Shown: piece after piece, positions 54,266-61,388 of the stretch
How positions within the stretch are numbered: the first letter of the stretch is position 1
Layout: each line of letters starts with the position of its first letter
NCBI GenBank assembly: GCA_963830495.1
Contig: CAWHMS010000003.1
Span: 806,001 to 870,000, forward strand
DNA from: CAWHMS01 sp963830495
Lineage (GTDB): Bacteria > Actinomycetota > Actinomycetes > Propionibacteriales > Nocardioidaceae
Reading direction: 5' to 3'
DNA: 64,000 bases
The notes under the pieces: model-generated
The model's input: the letters and a program-made list of their open reading frames with translations, nothing else
Told to the model about the DNA's origin: nothing
Database searches by the model: none
Program-made: the position numbers and the translations under genes

Positions 54266-54841
54266 GTGGACTTCGACGTGACCATCGAGATCCCCAAGGG
54301 CCAGCGCAACAAGTACGAGGTGGACCACCTCAGCGGCCGGATCCGGCTCGACCGCACGCTCTTCACCGCGACCCAGTACCCGGCCGACTACGGATTCATC
54401 GAGGACACGCTCGGCCAGGACGGTGACCCGCTGGATGCCCTGGTGCTGCTGCCTGAGCCGACGTTCCCCGGCTGTCTCATCCGGGCTCGCGCCATCGGCA
54501 TGTTCCGGATGACCGACGAGAAGGGCGGCGATGACAAGGTCCTCTGCGTCCCGTTCAACGACCCGCGGCAGGAGCACCTGCGCGACATCCACCACCTCGC
54601 CGAGTTCGACCGGCTCGAGATCCAGCACTTCTTCGAGGTCTACAAGGACCTCGAGCCCGGCAAGTCGGTCGAAGGCGCCACCTGGGTCGGGCGCAGCGAC
54701 GCCGAGGCGGAGATCATCGCGTCCCAGCGGCGCCACGTGGACACCCACGGTGACGTCCACACCCCGTTCCAATCCCCCACCAGCGGCCACACCACCATCC
54801 CCCACCCTGAGACCGCCGGCACACCCCTGACACCGCCCTGA
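54266..54841 (+). CDS. ppa: Inorganic pyrophosphatase (family I)
   Basis: A 191-residue soluble pyrophosphatase. Active-site segments are NKYEVDHLSGRIRLDR, YPADYGFIEDT, the Mg-binding DGDPLDALVLLPEP, and DDKVLCVPFNDPR. Bacterial family I enzymes usually end near KDLEPGK plus about 20 residues. This one has an extra tail of about 25 residues rich in Pro, Thr and His (SGHTTIPHPETAGTP) that looks disordered. GTG 54266 is preceded by GGAAGGACGAGGGC. It is divergent from dacB, as in related genomes. Confidence 0.95.
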   Translation: MDFDVTIEIPKGQRNKYEVDHLSGRIRLDRTLFTATQYPADYGFIEDTLGQDGDPLDALVLLPEPTFPGCLIRARAIGMFRMTDEKGGDDKVLCVPFNDPRQEHLRDIHHLAEFDRLEIQHFFEVYKDLEPGKSVEGATWVGRSDAEAEIIASQRRHVDTHGDVHTPFQSPTSGHTTIPHPETAGTPLTPP

Positions 54842-54846
54842 CCCCA

Positions 54847-54866
54847 CACCGACCCACGCGTCGGTG
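54847..54866 (+). terminator. Terminator hairpin after ppa
   Basis: CACCGAC (54847-54853) and GTCGGTG (54860-54866) form a 7-bp stem with a 6-nt loop directly after the ppa stop. Confidence 0.5.
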
Positions 54867-54874
54867 CACCCCGG

Positions 54875-54930
54875 AATTGCGGGATGTTGGCCCGGCGAGA
54901 CATCGGTTGGCGGGTCATCTTCCCGCAATT
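54875..54930. repeat. Nested inverted repeat in the ppa / NlpC intergenic region
   Basis: AATTGCGGGA (54875-54884) and TCCCGCAATT (54921-54930) are perfect complements. Inside lies GATGT (54883-54887) with ACATC (54900-54904). It could be a second terminator for the minus-strand gene or a structured RNA. Confidence 0.5.
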
Positions 54931-55003
54931 TGCGCGGAAGTCGTCCTTTCGCGGAGCTTCACGGCGTGAATGGCTGGCCAAGGAGCGCATAGCGGTGCTC
55001 CCA

Positions 55004-55032
55004 CGGACCACGCCAGCCGTGAAGGTGCACTC
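55004..55032 (-). repeat. Dispersed repeat copy B (partner at 2886-2914)
   Basis: The reverse complement matches 2886-2914 at 26 of 29 positions, core TGCACCTTCACGGCT. TCAGACCGTGGA follows at 55031-55042, as near copy A. Confidence 0.6.
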
Positions 55033-55130
55033 AGACCGTGGACGTCTCGGCGTACGTCGCTGATCCTGTCTTGTCAAGGCCCAGCGGCGACAGCACGGCA
55101 ACCAGCCCGAGGCAGCCCAAGGCGGACGTG

Positions 55131-56588
55131 TCAGGGACGGCCGAAGAAGTCGGGGGACTCCCAGTACCAGACGTCCTGGACCTCGACGTCCTTGCCGGTC
55201 CGCGGAGCGTGAATCATCTGTCCGTTGCCGATGTACAGCCCGACATGGAAGATCGTGCCCGGGTCGGAGGGGTTGGTTGCCCAGAACACCAGGTCACCCG
55301 GCCGGATCCCGCTATAGGACACCGGCGTCGTTGCGTAGTACTGCGACACCGAGTAGTGCGGCAGGTACACCCCGGCCGCCGCCCAGGCGGCCATGGTCAG
55401 CCCGGAGCAGTCCCAGGAGTCCGGCCCGGCGGCGCCCCAGACGTAGGGCTCGCCGAGCTGCGCGGACGCGAAGGCGATCGCCGACCGGGCACTCCCCGAC
55501 TGCTGCGGGGCCGGCTGTGGCTGCGGCTGTGGCTCGGGTTCTGGCTGCGGCTGTGGGTCGTTGCGCGGTGGGTTCCGCGGCGGCCGGTTGTCTGCGCTGT
55601 GCCCCCTCGACGGGCGATCGCCACCGGATCCACCGCGGGCAGGTTGCTGCTCGGCCCGCGCCTGCTCGGCCCGCTGCTGCTCGGCCCGCTGCTGCTCGGC
55701 CTGCTCCTGCTCCGCGCGCGCCTGACGTCGGTCCTGCCGTTCCTCGAGCGCCTGCTGAGCCTCGAGCCGCTCCTGCTCCCGACGTTCGGCTCGCTCCTGG
55801 CGCAACAGCTCCAGCCGCCGCGCCTCGGCGAGGCGATCCGCGCGGCGCTGCTCGAGCGCCTCCTGCCGCTGGGTGGCCAGCTGGACGGACACGTTCTGAG
55901 CCGCGGCGAGCTCCTGCAGCAACTGGTCGCGCTGTACGCCGATGCTGACCACGGCCTGGGTCTGGCTGTCCACCGCCTGCTGGGCCGCTGCCCTTGCCGC
56001 GTCGGCCTCCCGCTTGGCGCCCTGTGCCTCATGGAGGGCCTGGGCTGCGTCGCGTTGGTAGACCTCAGCCAGCTGGGACGCGGCCTGCCACGCCTGGTAG
56101 CGCGCATCCAAGGCATCGGAGGAGGTTGCGAACTGCGAGAAGTGGTCGAGCAGCCGGTCGGCTCCGTCGTCCTCCAGGGCGGTGCTGAAGGTCGTCAGGT
56201 CCGTCGTGGTGGTGTCCTCCGCCAGCACGTATCCGGCCAGGATCGACCGTGTCTCGTCAACCCGCACGGCCGCGCGCTCGGAGCGGCGTTGCGCGGCCAT
56301 GGCCGCCCCCTGCGCCTGCTGCCAGCCCAGCACGGCGCCGTTGTAGCGCTCCGCGGCGATCGCGGCCTCGACAGCGAGCTGCTCCAGCTGGTCCTGGGCG
56401 CTGAGAAGCTCGGCCTGGATGTCAGCGACTGATCGCTCCGTGTCTTCGACGCGCTGCTGCGCCGTGACGATCTCGTCTCGGCTGGGGATGACCGGGTCGT
56501 CCGGATCGGCGTTGGCGTGCGGCCCGAGGGCCAGCGCCGCCACGACAGCCGATCCGAGCGCGACGATCCTCGCTGTGCGACCCGTCAT
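55131..56588 (-). CDS. Secreted NlpC/P60 peptidoglycan hydrolase with coiled-coil region
   Basis: A 485-residue exported protein. A signal peptide (TARIVALGSAVVAALALGPHANA) precedes about 300 residues of coiled coil. A highly charged Gln/Glu/Arg repeat region (AEQEQAEQQRAEQQRAEQ) and a Pro-Gln-Glu repeat linker follow. The C-terminal NlpC/P60 domain has catalytic Cys in WDCSGL, His in FHVGLYIG and the third residue near MIHAPRTG. It resembles RipA/PcsB-type D,L-endopeptidases that split daughter-cell septa. ATG 56588 has GGAAGGGA upstream. A long AT-rich leader with repeats precedes it. Confidence 0.92.
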   Translation of the reverse strand: MTGRTARIVALGSAVVAALALGPHANADPDDPVIPSRDEIVTAQQRVEDTERSVADIQAELLSAQDQLEQLAVEAAIAAERYNGAVLGWQQAQGAAMAAQRRSERAAVRVDETRSILAGYVLAEDTTTTDLTTFSTALEDDGADRLLDHFSQFATSSDALDARYQAWQAASQLAEVYQRDAAQALHEAQGAKREADAARAAAQQAVDSQTQAVVSIGVQRDQLLQELAAAQNVSVQLATQRQEALEQRRADRLAEARRLELLRQERAERREQERLEAQQALEERQDRRQARAEQEQAEQQRAEQQRAEQARAEQQPARGGSGGDRPSRGHSADNRPPRNPPRNDPQPQPEPEPQPQPQPAPQQSGSARSAIAFASAQLGEPYVWGAAGPDSWDCSGLTMAAWAAAGVYLPHYSVSQYYATTPVSYSGIRPGDLVFWATNPSDPGTIFHVGLYIGNGQMIHAPRTGKDVEVQDVWYWESPDFFGRP

Positions 56589-56983
56589 CGGTGCGTCCCT
56601 TCCGGTTGCCGAGGTTCGGCCAGCCGCCCTTCCCCGGCGGCTGGACAGTCACCTGCCACTCACGCACCGTAGTGACCTCACACCCCAAAAGAAACACCTT
56701 TCACAGAAAAAACTTCTGTCACATGGCGTGTCGAGTTGACAAACCACACTCATGGCATTTCTGAAACCACACTGGTGTGATTTCGCTGCGCAACCACAAA
56801 GGTCGTCCTCGCGGACGCCGCTGACCTGCGGCTTTGCTGCATTCCACCGGGCTCGGCGTCGGCGGGGAGGCTCGAGTCTACGTCGAACCGCGGCTACGGT
56901 CACAACCGGCGCCGAGAAACAAAAGACACTTGCCCTCGGATGGGGCGTATCACCGCAGGCATGCCACCCGGGTCTTGCCGAAA
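56589..56983 (-). promoter_or_regulatory. Long upstream region of the NlpC/P60 gene with repeats
   Basis: About 395 bp without a gene, noticeably AT-richer than the surroundings at 56690-56800. It contains AAACCACACT twice (56741-56750, 56764-56773; 23 bp apart) with a partial third AACCACA near 56792. It also has ACAGAA-AAAAC-TTCTGT (56703-56719), flanked by two TCACA motifs. The palindrome CACAC-TG-GTGTG follows at 56768-56779. These look like regulator sites. No riboswitch was recognised. Confidence 0.45.
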
Positions 56984-57766
56984 TCAGTCGGAGTCTGACC
57001 GCGCCCACCGGGGCGGGCGGCGCTCCCGGAACGCCGTCATTCCCTCGCGTGCCTCGTCGGAGGCGAACAGCCGAGCCGAGAGCGCTACGAGCCGGTCGCC
57101 GTCGGTCTCGATCCGGCCCAGCAGGTCACGGTTGAGCAGCCGCTTCGTCTCGCGCAGCCCCTGCGGCGAGCCCACGGACAGCGCCCTGGCGAGCTGGGCT
57201 ACGGCCTCGTCGATGCGTTCGTCGGTCACCACGTCGGTCACCAGCCCCGACCGCGCCGCCTCCACGCCGTCGAACGTCGTACCGGTGAGGTACTTGCGGG
57301 CCGCGTCGCGCTCTCCCAGCCGGGGCAGGGTCGTCAGCGAGATGATCGCCGGCGTCAGGCCGAGCAGCGCCTCGCTGAACGCGAACGTCGACCGCTCCGT
57401 CGCCACGGCAATGTCGCAGGCCCCGACCAGCCCCACACCCCCGGCCCGCACATGGCCGCGGATCACTGCCACCACGGGAGTGTCGAGCCTCGCCACGAGG
57501 CCGAGCAGACCGAGCAGTGCGCGGGTGCCCGCCTCCATGCCGACCTCGACCGCCTCGGCCAGGTCCGCCCCAGCGCAGAAGGTCCCCCCGGTGTGCGTCA
57601 GCACAATCGTCCGTACGTCGTCGGAGGCGTCCGCGCCCGACAGGTGGCCGCTCAGCTCGGCCATCAGCTGTCGCGAGAGGGCGTTCCGATTCGACGGTGA
57701 GTCGAGCGTGATGGTCGCCACCGGCCCCTCGACCGCGAGGTGGACCAGCGTGTCGGTGTCGGTCAT
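56984..57766 (-). CDS. Enoyl-CoA hydratase/isomerase family protein
   Basis: A 260-residue crotonase-fold protein. The first oxyanion-hole segment is LDSPSNRNALSRQL, with HTGGTFCAGADLAEA, the second is RGHVRAGGVGLVGACDIAVA, then FAFSEALLGLTPAIISL. The glutamates usually placed for hydration are not both obvious, so isomerase or hydrolase activity is possible. It may act in fatty-acid or branched-chain catabolism. It overlaps the upstream PAP2-family gene by 4 bp (ATGA), so they are co-translated. Confidence 0.87.
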   Translation of the reverse strand: MTDTDTLVHLAVEGPVATITLDSPSNRNALSRQLMAELSGHLSGADASDDVRTIVLTHTGGTFCAGADLAEAVEVGMEAGTRALLGLLGLVARLDTPVVAVIRGHVRAGGVGLVGACDIAVATERSTFAFSEALLGLTPAIISLTTLPRLGERDAARKYLTGTTFDGVEAARSGLVTDVVTDERIDEAVAQLARALSVGSPQGLRETKRLLNRDLLGRIETDGDRLVALSARLFASDEAREGMTAFRERRPPRWARSDSD

Positions 57767-58917
57767 CGCCCGGTATCGTCCTGGCGGCTGTCGTCAGTCT
57801 GCGGGCCGGCTCCGGCCGCGACCGCACCGTCGGAGGAGCTCGCCCGGGGCCCGGCCACCTCACCATCCGCCCTGGCGACGTCGGGCGGGAAGACCCCCAG
57901 GACACCGTCGCCCGGATCCGGTGGGCGTCTCTGCACCCGCATCTTGTGACCAGTCCCGATCGCTCCGATCCAGACCGCGATCCAGCCGATCGCCAAACCG
58001 GCCACGTCGTCGAGCAGGTAGTGCCACCCGAAGTAGATCGTGGCCAGCGTCGTGAGCGCGAAGTAGACCCACATGCCGTAGCGGACCGCGCGGTTGGCGA
58101 TGACGTAGTGCGCGATGAGGGCGGCGGTGAAGATCACGGACACGTGCAGCGAGGCGAAGGCGGCGATGCTCTGCACGGACTCGCTCGCATACGGATCGTC
58201 CAGCACCTGGTCCCGGCCCGCCGCCAGCGCGTCCTGCAGCTGGGTCACCCCCGTCTCCGGCAGGTCGACGAAGAGGCTGTGCTGGGCGAAGTACGGTCCC
58301 TGTGAGGGCAACCAGTAATAGCTGGCCGCGCCCAGGATCCAGTTGACGCACAGGGCGATGACGTACCAGTAGCCGGTCGAGACGTTCTTCGACCAGACCA
58401 GGGCAGCGGCCAGGCTCAACGGCACGAACATCAGGTAGCTGACGTAGACGAACGACAACAGGTGCGCCGAGACGCCCGTGCCGAGTGCCGAGTGCAACAG
58501 CGCTGCCGGGTCGTTGCCGAAGGCGAGAGCCCGGTCCAGCTTGAGCAGGACCACGTCGTTGAGACCCTCGCGCACGAACGGCAAGAAGCCCTTGAGGTTG
58601 CGGTACGCGACGTACACGACGTAGAAGCTGGACAGGCCGATCAGCACCAGCGAGATCCGGCTGCGGGTCCACCGCTCTGTCGAGTAGGTCTTGAAGGACG
58701 ACCAGAAGTTCCGGAACCCTCGGTTGGAGATCAGCACCCGCGGCACCACGTCGGCGAGGAAGAACAGCAGCACGATCACGGGCAGCCGCACGTAGGCGGG
58801 CCCGATGAACCCGTCGGGGTCGCGCAGCGGGAGATCCAGGCGGTACGACGCGATCCAGGCGAGCACACCGACGGAGACGGCGAGTCCGACCACGAAGCCG
58901 TAGGCCCGTCGCGTCAT
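57763..58917 (-). CDS. PAP2 superfamily membrane protein (inositolphosphotransferase-like)
   Basis: A 384-residue multi-pass protein with about six to eight hydrophobic segments. The PAP2 catalytic motifs are in the C-terminal half: SLHVSVIFTAALIAHY replaces the usual SGH, and YFGWHYLLDDVAG gives the H-x3-D motif. The layout matches the PAP2_3/AUR1-like group, which transfers phosphoinositol or cleaves lipid phosphates. A basic and acidic disordered tail of about 60 residues ends the protein. It probably handles membrane phospholipids or undecaprenyl-type carriers. Confidence 0.85.
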   Translation of the reverse strand: MTRRAYGFVVGLAVSVGVLAWIASYRLDLPLRDPDGFIGPAYVRLPVIVLLFFLADVVPRVLISNRGFRNFWSSFKTYSTERWTRSRISLVLIGLSSFYVVYVAYRNLKGFLPFVREGLNDVVLLKLDRALAFGNDPAALLHSALGTGVSAHLLSFVYVSYLMFVPLSLAAALVWSKNVSTGYWYVIALCVNWILGAASYYWLPSQGPYFAQHSLFVDLPETGVTQLQDALAAGRDQVLDDPYASESVQSIAAFASLHVSVIFTAALIAHYVIANRAVRYGMWVYFALTTLATIYFGWHYLLDDVAGLAIGWIAVWIGAIGTGHKMRVQRRPPDPGDGVLGVFPPDVARADGEVAGPRASSSDGAVAAGAGPQTDDSRQDDTGR

Positions 58918-59076
58918 CGAATCGTTCCCCAGTCTGTGAGAGCTCCTGCCGATCTGCGGCCGATGGGCGGCGACCGTCTTGACATCCTAGTCCCCGGCCG
59001 CCTCCCGGGAGGGGCCGTACGCCGCGCGCGGCCCACGCACGCACGTCGCTCGCGACAGGGGTAATCTGGCAGGCGA
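58918..59076. other. Divergent promoter region between PAP2 gene and TPP riboswitch
   Basis: It contains TAATCT (59062-59067), a good -10 box about 8 nt before the presumed riboswitch transcription start. On the minus strand TAGGAT (58989-58984) is a possible -10 for the PAP2 gene. Nothing else is recognised. Confidence 0.4.
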
Positions 59077-59162
59077 ACGACAGGGGAGCGCAGCAGGCGC
59101 TGAGAGTGCGGGAGACCGCAGACCCTTGAACCTGATCCGGCTAGCACCGGCGAAGGGAGTCG
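59077..59162 (+). promoter_or_regulatory. TPP riboswitch (THI element)
   Basis: Unmistakable conserved segments: GGGGAGC near 59083, CTGAGAGTGCG (59100-59110), ACCCTTGAACCTGAT (59122-59136) and CTAGCACCGGCGAAGGGA (59141-59158). It binds thiamine pyrophosphate and turns off the thiamine-precursor transporter ykoEDC that follows. Downstream CCTCCC (59191-59196) can pair with the GGGAGG (59206-59211) before the ykoE start, which suggests translational control. Confidence 0.95.
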
Positions 59163-59221
59163 ACTCTCGAGCAGGCAGCCGCCTGTTTCCCCTCCCGAAC
59201 CGCGTGGGAGGCATCAGCACC

Positions 59222-59881
59222 ATGGTTACTGCAACACACGACCACGAGAAGGTGGCCACCGGTCCGTGGCGCACGATCGACCTGGTCACCACCTGCCTGA
59301 TCGGCGTCGTCTTCGGCGTCGCCTACTGGGGGTGGTCATCGGCGTACACCGCCCTCGACCTCAGCGGCGTGCTCGGCCCCGTCAAGGGCCTGTTCGGCGG
59401 GCCGTGGCTCATCGCCGGAGTCGTCGGCGGCCTGGTCGTCCGCCGTCCGGGGGCTGCGCTGACGGCTGAGTTCCTGGCGGCGATGGTGTCCGGGATCCTC
59501 GGCACCCAGTGGGGCGCGACCGTGCTGTTGTCCGGGCTGCTGCAGGGCTTGGGGGTCGAGTTCGCCCTGGGACTGCTGCTGTTCCGCAACTTCAGCGTGT
59601 ACGTCGCGATGCTCGGTGGCATCTTCGCCGCTGCCTTCGAGACGCTCTATGAGTGGGACGCCTACTGGATCGGGCTCAGCACCTCCTGGAAGCTGCAGTA
59701 CCTCGGCTGGTTCGCGCTGTCGGGGGCGGTGGTGGCCGGGCTGGGCGGCTGGCTCCTCACCCGGGCGCTGGCGAGGACCGGCGCGATCGACGCGCTGCCG
59801 GCCGGCCGCGAGGCGGCGCGCCACGCCGACCAGGAGGCAGCGACCCAGGAGTCGGCGCGGGACTCGGCTCATCGCTCCTGA
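59222..59881 (+). CDS. ykoE: ECF transporter S component YkoE (thiamine precursor/HMP uptake)
   Basis: A 219-residue membrane protein of the YkoE family, with about five hydrophobic segments. Characteristic pieces are TIDLVTTCLIGVVFGVAYWG, GPWLIAGVVGGLVVRRPGAAL, AEFLAAMVSGILGTQWGATV and LGWFALSGAVVAGLGGWLL. YkoE binds hydroxymethylpyrimidine or thiamine for the YkoCDE energy-coupling transporter. Control by a TPP riboswitch supports this. ATG 59222 is preceded by GGGAGG. Its last codons, UCC then UGA-C, lie where ykoD should begin. Confidence 0.92.
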   Translation: MVTATHDHEKVATGPWRTIDLVTTCLIGVVFGVAYWGWSSAYTALDLSGVLGPVKGLFGGPWLIAGVVGGLVVRRPGAALTAEFLAAMVSGILGTQWGATVLLSGLLQGLGVEFALGLLLFRNFSVYVAMLGGIFAAAFETLYEWDAYWIGLSTSWKLQYLGWFALSGAVVAGLGGWLLTRALARTGAIDALPAGREAARHADQEAATQESARDSAHRS

Positions 59882-61388
59882 CGAGGGCCAGGTCGGTGCA
59901 GAGGTCGCGGTCGAAGGGCTGACCTGGCGACCACTCCGTCGTCGTACCAACGTCCTCGACGGCATCGAGCTGCGCATCCCCGCCGGGCAACGCGTGCTGG
60001 TGGCAGGGCCGAGCGGTGCCGGCAAGTCCACGCTGCTCCGAGCCATGGCCGGGCTGCTCCTCACCGCCGCCCACGGCGATCTCAGCGGCACGGTCCGGAT
60101 CGCCGGTCGACCGGTGCAGCACGCCCCAGGCGACGTCGGCCTGCTCAGCCAGGACCCGGCCGCGGGCGTGGTGGCCGAGACGGCCGGCCGGGACGTGGCG
60201 TTCGGGCTGGAGAACCGGGCGCTGCCGCGCGAGGCGATCTGGCCGCGGGTGCACGACGCGCTCGCGGCCACCCGATTCCCCTACGGCCCCGAGCGCGCGA
60301 CCCGGGCGCTGTCGGGCGGGGAGACGCAGCGGCTGACGCTGGCCGGGGCGCTGGCGCTCGGCAGCCGGGTGCTGCTGCTCGACGAGCCGACATCGATGCT
60401 CGACCCGGTGGCGGCCGCCTCGGTGCGGGAGGCGGTACGACGCCAGACCGCCCAGCGCGGCACCACCACGATCGTCGTGGAGCACCACCTCGAGCCGTGG
60501 CTCGACTACGCCGACCGGCTCGTCGTGCTCGGGCGCGGAGGTCGGATCGTCGCCGACGGACCTGTCGACACGGTGCTGGCAGCCGAGGGCGCTGCGCTGG
60601 CGGAGCAGGGCGTCTGGGTGCCGGGTCTGCCCGCGCCCACCCCGCTGGCCGTGCCGCAGGAGCTCGTCGAACCGTGGCGCCCGGGGCCTGACTCGCTGCT
60701 GGCCGCCGAGGACGTGGAGGTGCGGCTGCGCCGTAGCCTGGTGGAGCCCAACGCACCCCGGGTGTGCGCCCTGCGGGGCGTCGACGCCTCCCTGCACTCC
60801 GGGCGCACGCTGGCGCTGACGGGGATCAGCGGGGCCGGCAAGTCGACCCTGGTGGCGGTGCTGGCCGGGCTGCAGCGGCCGACCGCCGGCGACGTACGCG
60901 CACATCCCGAACTGGCGACCCGGCGGGGCCGGGCGCCGTGGCGCTGGCGCTCGGCCGACCTGGCCGCACGGCTGGCGTGGGTGGCCCAGCTGCCCGAGCA
61001 GGCGGTGGCCACGCGCACCGTCGCTGACGAGGTGCTCTGTGCCGCCCGAGCCTGCGGTCGCGACGGAGATCGTGCCGAGACCAGGGCGCACGGCCTGCTC
61101 AACGTGCTAGGCCTCGAGGACCTGGGCTCGGTGTCGCCGTACCACCTCTCCGGCGGCGAGCAGCGGCGTCTGATGGTCGCGGCCGCGCTGGCGCACGGAC
61201 CGCTCGGGATCCTCCTCGACGAGCCGACCGTCGGTCAGGACCGCGGCACGTGGGGGGCCGTGGTGGGGATCATGGTGGCGGCCCGGTCCGCCGGCGCCTC
61301 GGTCGTCATCTCCAGTCACGATGCCGTGGCGGTCGATGCGACGGCCGACACGACGCTGACGCTGGACCAGGGACGGGTCGTCGCATGA
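59871..61388 (+). CDS. ykoD: ECF transporter ATPase YkoD, two fused ABC domains
   Basis: About 505 residues. The first ABC domain has Walker A GPSGAGKST, signature LSGGETQRLTL and Walker B VLLLDEPTSMLDP. The second has GISGAGKST, LSGGEQRRLMV and LLDEPTVGQD. This tandem ATPase energises YkoE/YkoC. The frame between the last in-frame ATG (59649, deep inside ykoE) and the first domain contains no ATG, GTG or TTG. I set the left end at ATC 59871, where conserved-looking sequence begins (IAPDEGQV), but the true start is unknown. A +1 frameshift from ykoE is an alternative. Confidence 0.8.
   Translation: MAPDEGQVGAEVAVEGLTWRPLRRRTNVLDGIELRIPAGQRVLVAGPSGAGKSTLLRAMAGLLLTAAHGDLSGTVRIAGRPVQHAPGDVGLLSQDPAAGVVAETAGRDVAFGLENRALPREAIWPRVHDALAATRFPYGPERATRALSGGETQRLTLAGALALGSRVLLLDEPTSMLDPVAAASVREAVRRQTAQRGTTTIVVEHHLEPWLDYADRLVVLGRGGRIVADGPVDTVLAAEGAALAEQGVWVPGLPAPTPLAVPQELVEPWRPGPDSLLAAEDVEVRLRRSLVEPNAPRVCALRGVDASLHSGRTLALTGISGAGKSTLVAVLAGLQRPTAGDVRAHPELATRRGRAPWRWRSADLAARLAWVAQLPEQAVATRTVADEVLCAARACGRDGDRAETRAHGLLNVLGLEDLGSVSPYHLSGGEQRRLMVAAALAHGPLGILLDEPTVGQDRGTWGAVVGIMVAARSAGASVVISSHDAVAVDATADTTLTLDQGRVVA

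Noticed and set aside
55038..56432. 464-codon open frame on the plus strand, antisense to the NlpC/P60 gene
   Set aside because: Leu/Arg/Gly-rich composition and no domain; the minus-strand frame has a signal peptide, coiled coil and P60 catalytic motifs. The open antisense frame follows from high GC3.
56589..56983. c-di-AMP (ydaO) riboswitch before the NlpC/P60 gene, suggested by disA in the window
   Set aside because: I compared both strands of the region with the remembered ydaO core and could not find the conserved segments. A covariance-model search would settle it.
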